Origin: JACRAR01 sp041674465 | Lineage (GTDB): Bacteria > Pseudomonadota > Gammaproteobacteria > Burkholderiales > Rhodocyclaceae | DNA length: 19,567 nt | NCBI GenBank assembly: GCA_041674465.1 | Contig: JBAYVV010000068.1 | Location: forward strand, 1 to 19,567 | Direction: 5' to 3' | Part shown: in pieces, positions 1-9,077 of the stretch | Layout of the letters: each line of letters opens with the position of its first letter | How positions within the stretch are numbered: the first letter of the stretch is position 1 | The notes under the pieces: model-generated | Database searches by the model: none | What the model was told of the DNA's origin: nothing | Seen by the model: only the letters and a program-made list of their open reading frames with translations | Position numbers and translations under genes: made by a program

Positions 1-1386
1 AGCAATGTCGATTTTGCCTTCCTTGCCAGCCTTGGGATTATTCTGCTTGCAGGCTTTACCAGCAGTGCAATCTATCTCAAGAACATGCGGTACTCGCGCC
101 AATTGGTTGGCCAGCAAAGGCAACAACTCGACGAAGCACAGCGACTCGCCCGTCTGGGGAGTTGGGAACTCGACCTGGGACGGAACCTGCTGACCTGGTC
201 GGACGCCAGTGATCGCATTTTTGAGCGGGAAACCAGCATCCGCACCATGTCTTATGAAGCTTACCTCGACGCTATCCATCCCGACGACCGGGCAATGGTT
301 GATCGGGCCTACCGGGACTCGGTTGCCCGCCGTGTTCCCGGCGAGATCGAGCATCGCGTCCTGCTCGCCGATGGACGCATCAAGCAACTGCATGCGCGCT
401 GGGAAACCGACTACGACGCCGGCGGCAAACCACGTCGCTCCCTGGGTTCGGTCCAAGATATCTCCAAGCGCAAGACGGTCGAAGCCCAACTGCGCCTCGC
501 GGCCAGCGTGTTCGAGAATGCGCATGAGGGAATCTGTATCACCGATCCCGAGCAACGCATTCTGGATATCAACGCGACATTCTGCGAGACCACGGGCTAC
601 TCCCGCGCCGAAGTGCTGGGCAAGACACCGCGCATCCTGAAATCCGATCGGCAGTCGCCGGAGTTCTATGCCGCCATGTGGCAAGCCATCGCCAGCGACG
701 GCCATTGGCAGGGAGAGGTGTGGAATCGACGGAAGGATGGACGAATCTATGCCGAGCGTCTGACGATATCCGTCGTGCGGGATACCTCCGGCACTGTCAG
801 TCACTACGTTGGGGTTCTTTCCGACATTACCGCCACGAAGGAGCATGAACAGCGACTGGAACGGATTGCCCATTACGATGTGCTGACGGACGTCCCCAAC
901 CGGACGCTGCTGGCCGACCGCATGCGCCAGGCGATCGCCCAGACTGGCCGCTCACATGGCATGCTGGCGGTTTGCTACCTGGACTTGGACGGGTTCAAGA
1001 CCGTCAATGACAACCTGGGACATGAAGCGGGAGACCGGCTGCTGGTGGAGATTGCCGCCCGCCTGCAATCCTGCCTGCGGGGCAGCGATACGGTGGCGCG
1101 GCTGGGAGGCGACGAGTTCGTCCTGCTCTTGCTCGGACTAGATGAAATCGAGGAATGCCGCATCGCCCTGCAACGCATCCTGGAGGCACTGAACCGGCCT
1201 GTAGACCTCGCCGGAGGCAACGCCACCGTTTCCGCCAGCATCGGCGTCACCCTCTATCCCCAGGATAATGTCGACGCGGACAGCTTGCTGCGTCATGCCG
1301 ATCACGCGATGTACCGGGCCAAGCGGAAAGGCAAGAACCGCTTCGAATTCTTCGATGCGCAAAGCATGTCGCCCGCTATCGACTGA
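1..1386 (+). CDS. PAS-PAS-GGDEF diguanylate cyclase, 5' end missing
   Basis: The reading frame is open from base 1, so the gene begins outside the window; the first internal ATG (85) is not the real start. Residues about 5-26 counted from base 1 form a hydrophobic membrane span, so the lost N-terminus probably holds a sensor or further membrane segments. Two PAS folds follow (about 48-157 and 165-280, each ending in the typical VQDISKRK or LSDITATKE). A GGDEF domain then runs to the C-terminus (about 290-455). It has the DxLT-type entry DVLTDVPNR, an intact active site GGDEF at 369-373 and an RxxD product-inhibition site (RGSD, 360-363) five residues upstream. No EAL domain is present. By family it makes cyclic di-GMP from two GTP at the inner membrane and is feedback-inhibited. 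The signal sensed cannot be read from the sequence. Confidence 0.93.
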   Translation, partial: SNVDFAFLASLGIILLAGFTSSAIYLKNMRYSRQLVGQQRQQLDEAQRLARLGSWELDLGRNLLTWSDASDRIFERETSIRTMSYEAYLDAIHPDDRAMVDRAYRDSVARRVPGEIEHRVLLADGRIKQLHARWETDYDAGGKPRRSLGSVQDISKRKTVEAQLRLAASVFENAHEGICITDPEQRILDINATFCETTGYSRAEVLGKTPRILKSDRQSPEFYAAMWQAIASDGHWQGEVWNRRKDGRIYAERLTISVVRDTSGTVSHYVGVLSDITATKEHEQRLERIAHYDVLTDVPNRTLLADRMRQAIAQTGRSHGMLAVCYLDLDGFKTVNDNLGHEAGDRLLVEIAARLQSCLRGSDTVARLGGDEFVLLLLGLDEIEECRIALQRILEALNRPVDLAGGNATVSASIGVTLYPQDNVDADSLLRHADHAMYRAKRKGKNRFEFFDAQSMSPAID

Positions 1387-1492
1387 GCGGGATGGTTAAG
1401 GGTGTGCCGGGAAGTTACCGCGTAGTAGAGCGACACGAACCTGAGTTTGGATAGAATCAGGGGCGTTATCAAAACCCCACAAGGATCGCGCC

Positions 1493-2770
1493 ATGAAGTT
1501 CTCATTCCCGACTCGCCGCATTCTGGTCGCCGCGCTTTTCACGTACTTGCTTGCACCGGCTGCCGCTCATGCCACCAACGGGTATCTGGTCAATGGCTAC
1601 GGTTTGAAAGCGCAGGCGCTTGCCGGTGTCGGCATCGCGCTGCCCCAGGATGCCCTGGCCGGCGCCAACAACCCAGCCGGAACGGGATTTGTGGGCGACC
1701 GCATCGACTTCGGCCTGTCCTGGTTCTTGCCCAGACGCGGGGCTGCGATCACCGGCAACGCTGTCCCGGGCGCCTCGGACAGCTATGACGGCAATGACAG
1801 AAAACACTTCCTCATTCCTGAATTCGGTTATACGAAGCAACTCTCGAATGCCACCAGCGCTGGTGTCGCGGTCTACGGCTACGGCGGCCTGAATATCGAT
1901 TACGCCCGCAATCCCTTTGGCGCATTTGGTTCGCAAGGAAGTGCCGGTGTCAATCTGCTGCAGTTGGCGATCTCGCCTTCCGTGGCGTGGAAACCCAATG
2001 AACAGCATGCATTCGGCGCCGGTGTGAATTTCATCTACCAACGCTTGAAGGTCAAGGGCCTCAGCGCCTTCGACAACGCGGTATTCAGCGCCTACCCGGG
2101 TTATGTCACTGACCGCGGTGTGGACACCTCCACCGGCTGGGGCCTGCGCCTGGGCTGGATCGGCCAGATGACGCCAGAACTGAGCCTGGGCGCGACCTGG
2201 GTGTCAAAGGTCAGCACCACCAAGTTCGACAAGTACAAGGGATTGCTGGCCGGCGCCGGCAACTTCGATGTTCCCCAGACTTATGGCATTGGCATCGCCT
2301 ACAAGATCACTCCCGCCCTGACCTTCGCAACCGACATCCAGGAAATCAAATACGGTGGTGTGCGCTCGATAGCCAATCCGCTGTCCAACCTGACCGTGCT
2401 GGGCAATCAACTCGGTTCACCCAACGGTGGCGGCTTTGGCTGGAAGGACATCACCGCGACCAAGTTCGGCGTCAGCTACGAGGTCAGCAAGGACCTGACG
2501 CTGCGTGGCGGTTACAGCCACAACGGCAATCCGATTCCCGCCGACCAGAACTTCTTCAACATTGTGGCACCTGCGGTCGTAAAGGATCACCTGACTTGCG
2601 GCGCGACCTGGAAAACTGGCAGCGGCGCAGAACTCAGCGCGACCTATGTGCGCGCGCCGAGGAACACGGCAAAAGGCAGGGGTTCAATCCCGGCAGCGCT
2701 CGGCGGCGGCGAAGCGAGCGGCTATCTTGAGGAACATATTCTTGGCCTGTCCTATGGCTGGAAAATGTAA
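1493..2770 (+). CDS. OmpP1/FadL-family outer-membrane transporter
   Basis: The 425-residue protein starts with a clear Sec signal peptide, with cleavage expected after AHA at 25-27. The mature N-terminus (TNGYLVNGYGLKAQALAG, then ALPQDALAGANNPAG) is the conserved FadL hatch region with its NPA-type motif. The rest alternates short amphipathic strands and Gly/Asn-rich turns, as in a 14-strand beta barrel. FadL proteins let hydrophobic molecules such as long-chain fatty acids or aromatic hydrocarbons cross the outer membrane; the substrate here is unknown. An AGGA lies eight bases before the ATG. The gene stands alone and converges with the Epd-like gene, 17 bases away. Family assignment is secure, substrate is not. 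Confidence 0.9.
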   Translation: MKFSFPTRRILVAALFTYLLAPAAAHATNGYLVNGYGLKAQALAGVGIALPQDALAGANNPAGTGFVGDRIDFGLSWFLPRRGAAITGNAVPGASDSYDGNDRKHFLIPEFGYTKQLSNATSAGVAVYGYGGLNIDYARNPFGAFGSQGSAGVNLLQLAISPSVAWKPNEQHAFGAGVNFIYQRLKVKGLSAFDNAVFSAYPGYVTDRGVDTSTGWGLRLGWIGQMTPELSLGATWVSKVSTTKFDKYKGLLAGAGNFDVPQTYGIGIAYKITPALTFATDIQEIKYGGVRSIANPLSNLTVLGNQLGSPNGGGFGWKDITATKFGVSYEVSKDLTLRGGYSHNGNPIPADQNFFNIVAPAVVKDHLTCGATWKTGSGAELSATYVRAPRNTAKGRGSIPAALGGGEASGYLEEHILGLSYGWKM

Positions 2771-2787
2771 GGCCGTTCTGACCGCAG

Positions 2788-3807
2788 CTAAAACCGTCGT
2801 CCCCAGTACGCCGCCAATTCGAGCATGCGGTTGGCGAAGCCCCATTCGTTGTCGAACCAGATGAACAGATTTGCCAGGCGGTCGCCGCTCATCCGCGTCA
2901 GGCCGCTATCGACAATGGCCGATTGCGGGCTATGATTGAAATCGATCGAGGCGTGCGGTTCCTCGGTGCAGGACAGCAATCCCGGATAGCTGGCAAGTGC
3001 CGCCTGGCGCAGCCTGGCATTGATTTCATCTGCCGTGGCCGGCCTAAGCAGCGTCGCCGCCAGATCGATGGACGACACATTGGCAATCGGCACCCGAATG
3101 GCCTTGGCTTCGACGCGCCCCGCCAGTTCAGGCAGGAGCCGCGTCACGCCACGTGCCAGGCCGGTGGCCACCGGGATCAGCGATTGCATCGCCGACCGGG
3201 TACGGCGCAAGTCATCATGATGGTAGCCGTCGATCAGCGGCTGATCGTTCATGACCGAGTGCAACGTGGTGAGCAACGCATGATTGATGCCGAACTCCCG
3301 ATCGAGTAGCGCCAGCACCGGCACGATGGCGTTGGTGGTGCAGGAGGCGGCGGAGACCAGGCGTTCATACCCCGCCAGTGATTCGTGATTCATACCCTGA
3401 ACGATGGTGCGGTCCACGTCGGCTGCGCTATGGCCCGGATGGGACAGCAGCAGCCTGGGGCAGCCCGCTGCGAGGAAGGCTTCGAGTTCGTGACGATAGG
3501 CGTACTGCCCGGACGCTTCCACCAGCAGGTCGATCTTCAGGTGGCGCCAGTCGATAGCCGCCGCCGTGCGCGCATGAAATATCTCGATCACATCGTCATC
3601 AACGCGAAGATGTCCATTGCGGATATCCACCTTCCCGGGGAAACGGCCATGGGTCGAATCGAAGCGGGTCAGGTAGGCCATGCTTTCAAGATCGGCCGGT
3701 TCGTTGATGGCGACAACGGCAATCTCCTGGCGTAGCGGCGATTCGTACAAAGCGCGCAAAAAGCAGCGCCCGATGCGGCCGTAGCCGTTGATGGCAATTC
3801 TCAGCAT
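2788..3807 (-). CDS. epd: Erythrose-4-phosphate dehydrogenase (Epd)-like, GAPDH superfamily
   Basis: The N-terminus MLRIAINGYGRIGR is the NAD-binding Rossmann motif of the GAPDH superfamily. The catalytic cysteine is Cys156 in SAASCTTN and the partner histidine is His183 in TTLHSVMNDQ. Several stretches follow E. coli Epd more than glycolytic GAPDH: LSHPG, HSVMNDQPLIDGYHHDDLRR and IDFNHSPQSAIVD. Epd oxidises erythrose 4-phosphate to 4-phosphoerythronate for pyridoxal phosphate synthesis. A GAPDH role cannot be ruled out, since no pgk or pdx gene lies nearby. Length is 339 residues, as usual. I chose the ATG at 3807 because the protein then begins like its relatives; an upstream TTG at 3846 would add 13 unconserved residues. 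No good Shine-Dalgarno is visible. Confidence 0.82.
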   Translation of the reverse strand: MLRIAINGYGRIGRCFLRALYESPLRQEIAVVAINEPADLESMAYLTRFDSTHGRFPGKVDIRNGHLRVDDDVIEIFHARTAAAIDWRHLKIDLLVEASGQYAYRHELEAFLAAGCPRLLLSHPGHSAADVDRTIVQGMNHESLAGYERLVSAASCTTNAIVPVLALLDREFGINHALLTTLHSVMNDQPLIDGYHHDDLRRTRSAMQSLIPVATGLARGVTRLLPELAGRVEAKAIRVPIANVSSIDLAATLLRPATADEINARLRQAALASYPGLLSCTEEPHASIDFNHSPQSAIVDSGLTRMSGDRLANLFIWFDNEWGFANRMLELAAYWGRRF

Positions 3808-3911
3808 GATTGGATTCAGTAGTACAGCAGGAGTGGCGTCTAGCAATCGATCTGCGAAGTGGGATGCAATTATTCCTTATAAAGACATCTTCTGCCCAGG
3901 AAATGACCAAC

Positions 3912-3931
3912 ATATTTCCTCATGGAAATAT
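3912..3931. promoter_or_regulatory. AT-rich 8-bp inverted repeat upstream of epd
   Basis: The 206-base gap between the toxin gene and epd (3808-4013) contains no gene I can support. It holds one perfect dyad, ATATTTCC-TCAT-GGAAATAT. No run of T follows on either strand, so an operator ahead of epd is more likely than a terminator. The minus-strand text TTTATAAGGAATAAT between the dyad and epd could contain a -10 element, but I find no convincing -35. Confidence 0.4.
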
Positions 3932-4013
3932 CCATAGCAGAAAACCTTCGTAGGCTTCCCCTATATCTCCTGCCAACCTCGGCACCATGCTTAATATGGG
4001 TCGATCCGAGTTG

Positions 4014-4424
4014 TTAAACGAAGGGATTGTTTACTCTCGTACCTGTTCCGCGAAAATCATCGACATTGCGGGTGACCACGGTCAAGTCATGAATCAGCGC
4101 TATCGCCGCAATCTGTTTGTCGATTGGATGTTCATGATGCGGTGACATCAGCCGGCCCCACACCTGAGCGCATTCTTCATCGAAACTCAATATCCTGTCG
4201 CTGTAGTCTGCCACGACCAGATCAAGCCATTTTTCAAGCTTCCTGGCCTGAGGAAGATCACCGCGATGCTTGATATTCTCCAGCCCTCTTCGAATTTCAC
4301 CGATTGATTGCACAGACAGGTAGAGGTCTTCAGCTTCGATCGTCCGGAAAAACTTTAGAACACCGGAGTTCGCTTTTTTTCCTTTCCGAGCTTCACTGAT
4401 GACATTGGTGTCCACCAAGTACAT
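4014..4424 (-). CDS. vapC: PIN-domain toxin, VapC/FitB type
   Basis: This 136-residue protein covers one PIN domain, a metal-dependent ribonuclease fold. The expected acidic residues are present: Asp5 in MYLVDTNVISE, Glu43 in SIGEIRRG, Asp102 in HPIDKQIAA and Asp123 in TRNVDDF. The TNVISE start and TRNxxDF end are typical of the FitB branch. VapC toxins cleave tRNA or rRNA unless held by their antitoxin. The start lies eight bases after the antitoxin stop, so the two form one operon with antitoxin first. The local base composition looks more AT-rich than the flanking metabolic genes, consistent with acquisition as a module. All catalytic residues are intact, so it should be functional. Confidence 0.9.
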   Translation of the reverse strand: MYLVDTNVISEARKGKKANSGVLKFFRTIEAEDLYLSVQSIGEIRRGLENIKHRGDLPQARKLEKWLDLVVADYSDRILSFDEECAQVWGRLMSPHHEHPIDKQIAAIALIHDLTVVTRNVDDFRGTGTRVNNPFV

Positions 4425-4432
4425 GTCGACGC

Positions 4433-4645
4433 CTACCTGTTTCGACAGTTGAAGTCGGCGTCTTCGCCAACATTGGGCATGCTCGCGAAAATCTCCGCAA
4501 CAGACCGACGCTTCGGGCGCTGCAGAGCTGATCTTAAAATCTCGCGATGCTCTGCTTCCGCGCTTCGGCCATGTGCCGCCGCCATTTGTTTCAGAGCCAA
4601 GGCAACATCTTCGTCAACATTTCGAACTACAAGATTGGTCGCCAT
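4433..4645 (-). CDS. vapB: Ribbon-helix-helix antitoxin, FitA/VapB type
   Basis: The 70-residue protein opens with a basic strand (ATNLVVRNVDED) followed by two helices ending in GRSAEAEHREILRSAL. This is the Arc/MetJ-like fold of FitA-type antitoxins, which bind operator DNA as dimers. The C-terminal tail (about 44-70) should wrap and block the toxin. The ATG at 4645 is chosen because a perfect AAGGAGG lies five bases upstream; a longer frame to 4705 would run through the promoter palindrome and lacks a ribosome site. It autoregulates by family precedent, and strong palindromes lie directly upstream (4669-4717). Confidence 0.88.
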   Translation of the reverse strand: MATNLVVRNVDEDVALALKQMAAAHGRSAEAEHREILRSALQRPKRRSVAEIFASMPNVGEDADFNCRNR

Positions 4646-4668
4646 AGTCGCCTCCTTGATTGGAATCA

Positions 4669-4717
4669 TTGATAGCAGCATATCAAAGCAGTGATTGCAT
4701 TGCAATCACTGCTTTGA
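4669..4717 (-). promoter_or_regulatory. Toxin-antitoxin promoter and palindromic operator
   Basis: Two dyads are stacked before the antitoxin gene. The larger (4683-4717) has 17-base arms, TCAAAGCAGTGATTGCA and its exact complement, around a single central base. The smaller (4669-4686) is TTGATA-N6-TATCAA. On the minus strand TTGCAA (4705-4700) and TATGCT (4682-4677) are 17 bases apart and make a plausible sigma-70 promoter. The large palindrome therefore covers the -35 and spacer, and the small one covers the -10. TGCTATCA (4677-4670) matches the half-site I recall for FitA of Neisseria. The large dyad begins two bases after the yafJ stop, so it could also fold in the yafJ transcript, but no T-run follows. 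Confidence 0.7.
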
Positions 4718-4718
4718 G

Positions 4719-5489
4719 TCAGGTCGCGTAATACGCACCCTCGGCAAACATCACCACGCTGTCGATCGGCAGCGGCGTCCAGGTCTCGTTGTCGGTCAGC
4801 GGCAGGGTGGCGATCAATGCGACGCGATCCTCGGGAGAAGTCACCTCACTGAAGTCGACCGCGACATCCTGGTCCTTGAGGTGGGCCACGGCGAAAGGCG
4901 CCTGACGGATGATGAAGTGCAGATCCGTGGAACGGTGAGCGAACAGGCAGTTGCCATTCGACAGCAGAAAATTGAAGGGGCCGTGCGGCCTCACTTGTGC
5001 CGCAAAGTCCTCCAGAGTTGCGCGCAGTTCGCTGCGTTCCGGCGTTCCGAGCGGGAAGCGCTGGCGCAGGGTCTGCAGCAAATGGCAAAAGACGCGCTCG
5101 CTGTCCGTCTGCCCCACCGGCAGGAAACTGCCGTCGAGGGTCGGCACGTAATTATCCAAATTGCCGTTGTGGGCAAAGATCCAGTAACGACCCCAGAGTT
5201 CGCGCATAAAGGGATGGGTATTCTCTAGCCCGACCGGTCCCTGGGTTGCCTTGCGGATATGGGCGATGGCGTTGAGTGACCGGATCGGATAATTTCGCAC
5301 CAGTTCGGCGACCGGCGATTGGCAGGAAGGTTGCGGATCGAGGAAAACCCGCACGCCGCGGCCTTCAAAAAAGGCGATGCCCCAGCCATCGCGATGCACA
5401 TCGGTCGCGCCGCCGCGCGCCTGGAACCCCGTGAAGGAAAAGCAGATGTCGGTGGGCACATTGCAATTCATTCCCAGCAGTTGGCACAT
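4719..5489 (-). CDS. yafJ: Class II glutamine amidotransferase, YafJ type
   Basis: The 256-residue protein starts MCQLLGMN, so removal of Met exposes Cys2 as the N-terminal nucleophile. Ntn-hydrolase signature stretches follow: HRDGWG (32-37), AHIRKAT with Arg79, and HNGNL (107-111). The whole sequence tracks E. coli YafJ, for example NVPTDICFSFTGF and ENTHPFMRELWG. Such proteins hydrolyse glutamine, or a gamma-glutamyl substrate, in the cytoplasm. The acceptor is unknown, and no synthetase domain is attached. Length matches YafJ. The gene lies 135 bases downstream of sbp on the same strand with no obvious terminator between, so they may be co-transcribed. No strong ribosome site is visible. 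Confidence 0.88.
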   Translation of the reverse strand: MCQLLGMNCNVPTDICFSFTGFQARGGATDVHRDGWGIAFFEGRGVRVFLDPQPSCQSPVAELVRNYPIRSLNAIAHIRKATQGPVGLENTHPFMRELWGRYWIFAHNGNLDNYVPTLDGSFLPVGQTDSERVFCHLLQTLRQRFPLGTPERSELRATLEDFAAQVRPHGPFNFLLSNGNCLFAHRSTDLHFIIRQAPFAVAHLKDQDVAVDFSEVTSPEDRVALIATLPLTDNETWTPLPIDSVVMFAEGAYYAT

Positions 5490-5624
5490 GGAAGCACATC
5501 CGGTTGGCGTATCCGTGGATTATCGAACACTTGAACAGGAATTGCACAAGCAGCAAGAACAGGTTCCCAACCGCGCCCCAGGAGCGATCAACGTGACGTC
5601 CTTCATGGCAGACCGCTGCGAAAA

Positions 5625-6611
5625 TTATTTGGCGTAGATTTTGTCAAAGACGCCGCCATCGGCGAAGTGGGTTTTCTGCGCCTTGGCCCAGCCGCCGAAC
5701 ACTTCGTCGATCCTGAAGAGTTTCACGTTGGCAAACTGCTTGGCATATTTCGCCTCTACCTTCTTATCGGTCGGGCGGTAGTAGTTCTTTGCCGCAATTT
5801 CCTGACCTTCCAGGGTATACAGGTAGTTCAGGTATTCGGTGGCCGCCTTGCGCGTGCCCTTCTTGTCGACCACTTTGTCCACGATGGCCACGGGAGGTTC
5901 GGCAAGGATGGACACGGACGGCGTAATGATTTCAAATTTCTCCGGACCAAGTTCCCTGACCGCGAGATAAGCCTCGTTTTCCCAGGCGATCAATACATCG
6001 CCGATGCCACGTTCGGCAAAGGTCGTGGTGGAACCGCGCGCGCCGGAATCAAGCACTTTGACGTTACCGAACACCTTCCTGATGAATTCCTCGGCCTTGG
6101 CTTCAGTGCCGCCCGGTTGCTTGAGCGCATAACCCCAGGCCGCGAGATAGTTCCAGCGCGCGCCGCCGGAAGTCTTGGGATTGGGGGTGATCACATCGAT
6201 TCCCGGTTTCGCCAGGTCGCCCCAGTCCTTGATGCCTTTCGGATTGCCCTTGCGCACCAGCAGCACGATGGTGGACGTATAGGGAGAAGCGTTGTGCGAC
6301 AGTTTCTTTTGCCAGTCGGCGCCGAGAATTCCCTTCTCGGCAATGGCGTCGATGTCGCCGGCCAGCGCCAGCGTGACGACATCGGCTTCGAGTCCGTCGA
6401 TCACGGCGCGTGCCTGCTTGCCTGATCCTCCGTGGGACTGGCGGACAGTGACCGTTTCGCCGGTCTTGGCTTTCCAGTATTTGGCGAAAGCCGCATTGAA
6501 ATCCTGATACAGCTCGCGCGTCGGATCGTAGGAAACGTTGAGCAACTCGACATCCGCATGAGCCAGCGGTGTGACAAGCAGGGCAAGGGTGAGCAGCAGC
6601 AAGCGAATCAT
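5625..6611 (-). CDS. sbp: Periplasmic sulfate-binding protein of an ABC transporter
   Basis: The 328-residue precursor has a signal peptide with cleavage after AHA (17-19). The mature protein begins with the Sbp/CysP signature LLNVSYDPTRELY, followed by QSHGGSGKQARAVIDGLEADVVTLAL and the NPKTSGGARWNYLAAWGYA block that lines the oxyanion pocket. It delivers sulfate (possibly thiosulfate, as CysP does) to a CysTWA permease, which is not in the window. The ATG at 6611 is preceded by GGAGA. An ATG at 6623 in frame would add only MEKP. It follows the cysK terminator and probably has its own promoter. Confidence 0.92.
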   Translation of the reverse strand: MIRLLLLTLALLVTPLAHADVELLNVSYDPTRELYQDFNAAFAKYWKAKTGETVTVRQSHGGSGKQARAVIDGLEADVVTLALAGDIDAIAEKGILGADWQKKLSHNASPYTSTIVLLVRKGNPKGIKDWGDLAKPGIDVITPNPKTSGGARWNYLAAWGYALKQPGGTEAKAEEFIRKVFGNVKVLDSGARGSTTTFAERGIGDVLIAWENEAYLAVRELGPEKFEIITPSVSILAEPPVAIVDKVVDKKGTRKAATEYLNYLYTLEGQEIAAKNYYRPTDKKVEAKYAKQFANVKLFRIDEVFGGWAKAQKTHFADGGVFDKIYAK

Positions 6612-6644
6612 GGGTTTCTCCATCGAAAATGGTTTGAAGAGATG

Positions 6645-6673
6645 AATGTATTCGGCTTGACTGCGTTTGCGAA
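6645..6673 (-). promoter_or_regulatory. Candidate sbp promoter
   Basis: On the minus strand TTCGCA (6673-6668) and TACATT (6650-6645) are separated by 17 bases. Each matches four of six sigma-70 consensus positions. It lies between the cysK terminator and the sbp start and gives a leader of about 30 bases. The weak -35 would fit activator-dependent transcription, for example by CysB. Confidence 0.35.
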
Positions 6674-6727
6674 CCAAGAAAAATTCAGAAGCTTATTCGC
6701 TGCGGGCAGATCAATATTGCATCAGAC

Positions 6728-6770
6728 AAAAAGGCGCGGGCTTCAGCGGAAAACACCGCTGAAGCCCGCG
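6728..6770 (-). terminator. Intrinsic terminator of the cys operon, after cysK
   Basis: Perfect 15-bp stem CGCGGGCTTCAGCGG with its complement, six-base loop, then on the minus strand CC and TTTTT. It lies 17 bases after the cysK stop. It ends the cysI-to-cysK transcript and isolates sbp. Confidence 0.9.
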
Positions 6771-6787
6771 AATGAAACGGGGCTGGC

Positions 6788-7765
<978 letters not shown>

Positions 7766-7787
7766 GTCAGTCTCCTGTGTGAGGTTG

Positions 7788-9077
7788 TTAAATGATCATG
7801 CCGGCGCCAACCGTGTTGTTGGTCGACTCGTCGATGATGATGAAAGCGCCTGTCGCGCGGTTCTCGGCATAGCTGTCGGCAAACAGCGGTTTGGCCAGGC
7901 GCAGGGTGACCTGGGCGATGTCGTTCATGGCCAGGCCGGTCGCCTGTTCGTGTTCCAGGGTGTTGATGTTCAGCCGGCTGTCGATGCGCTCCAGCTTGGC
8001 CTTGGTTTCGCGGGTCGTATGGCGCACCAGGTAACGCCGCTGCGGGTCGAGCGGCGTCTCGGAAAGCCAGCACAGATTGGCGCTGATGGACTGGCGCGAT
8101 TCCGGCACTGCGCCTGTATTCACCAGCATGTCGCCGCGCGAGATATCGATTTCATCGGCCAGCAGCAGCGTCACGGACTGTTCGGCAAAGGCCGCGGGCA
8201 ACGATTTTCCGGCGATCTGGATATCCTTGATGCGGGTCTTCAACTGGGAGGGTAGGTGGATCACCTCGTCGCCGACAGCGATCTCGCCGGATTCGATGCG
8301 CCCCATGAAACCTCGGTAATCGTGCAATAGCGAATCATCCGACTGCTGTGGACGGCAGACATACTGCACGGGGAAACGAAAGCGGGCGTCGCGATTGGCC
8401 GGATCGGCCGAGGCGCCAGAGGCGCTTTCCAGAATCTCCAGCAGGCTCGGGCCGGTGTACCAGCCCAGGTTGTCGCCACGGCTCACGATCATCTCGCCGG
8501 TCAGTGCCGAGAGCGGAATGAAACTGACAGCGGCGATGCCGATCTGGCGGGCGAAATCGAGATAGTCGTCCTGAATGCGCTGAAACACTTTTTGCTGGTA
8601 GCCGACCAGGTCCATCTTGTTCACCGCCACCAGCAAATGCGGGATGCCCATCAGGTGGGTGATCGTCGAATGGCGCCGGGTCTGGGTCAGCACGCCTTTG
8701 CGCGCATCGACCAGGATAATGGCCAGGTCGGCGGTGGACGCGGCAGTGACCATGTTGCGCGTGTATTGTTCGTGGCCTGGTGCATCGGCGATGATGTACT
8801 TGCGCGTGCCGGTGCTGAAATAACGGTAGGCGACGTCGATGGTGATGCCCTGCTCGCGCTCGGCTTGCAGGCCGTCGGTCAGCAGCGACAGGTCGAGCGC
8901 CTCCAAGCCGCGCTGCTGCGAGGTGCGCCCAATGGCGTGCAGCGTGTCGGCGAGGATGGTCTTGGTATCAAACAGCAGGCGTCCGATCAGCGTGCTCTTG
9001 CCGTCATCTACGCTGCCGCAGGTAAGAAAGCGCAGCAGGCCGCGATCGACCTCCGGCAGATGTTCCGGTGCGCTCAT
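7788..9077 (-). CDS. cysN: Sulfate adenylyltransferase GTPase subunit (CysN)
   Basis: This 429-residue translation-factor-like GTPase couples GTP hydrolysis to formation of adenosine 5'-phosphosulfate. G1 is GSVDDGKST (21-29), G3 is DAPGHEQY (98-105) and G4 is NKMD (153-156). Beta-barrel domains follow, and the C-terminus TGAFIIIDESTNNTVGAGMI is typical. There is no fused APS kinase (CysC) domain. Its ATG shares one base with the cysD stop (TGATG), so translation of the two subunits is probably coupled. Confidence 0.96.
   Translation of the reverse strand: MSAPEHLPEVDRGLLRFLTCGSVDDGKSTLIGRLLFDTKTILADTLHAIGRTSQQRGLEALDLSLLTDGLQAEREQGITIDVAYRYFSTGTRKYIIADAPGHEQYTRNMVTAASTADLAIILVDARKGVLTQTRRHSTITHLMGIPHLLVAVNKMDLVGYQQKVFQRIQDDYLDFARQIGIAAVSFIPLSALTGEMIVSRGDNLGWYTGPSLLEILESASGASADPANRDARFRFPVQYVCRPQQSDDSLLHDYRGFMGRIESGEIAVGDEVIHLPSQLKTRIKDIQIAGKSLPAAFAEQSVTLLLADEIDISRGDMLVNTGAVPESRQSISANLCWLSETPLDPQRRYLVRHTTRETKAKLERIDSRLNINTLEHEQATGLAMNDIAQVTLRLAKPLFADSYAENRATGAFIIIDESTNNTVGAGMII

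Noticed and set aside
1440..1461. CCTGA/TCAGG inverted repeat before the FadL-type gene
   Set aside because: Only five-base arms with a 12-base loop, and no T-run; too weak to annotate. No convincing promoter pair was found there either.
4683..4717. Palindrome read as a terminator for yafJ
   Set aside because: The stem is strong, but the minus strand continues GATATGCTG with no T-run, and its position over promoter elements suits an operator better.
5667..6425. 252-codon plus-strand frame opposite sbp
   Set aside because: Antisense shadow of a clearly recognised gene, with no ribosome site.
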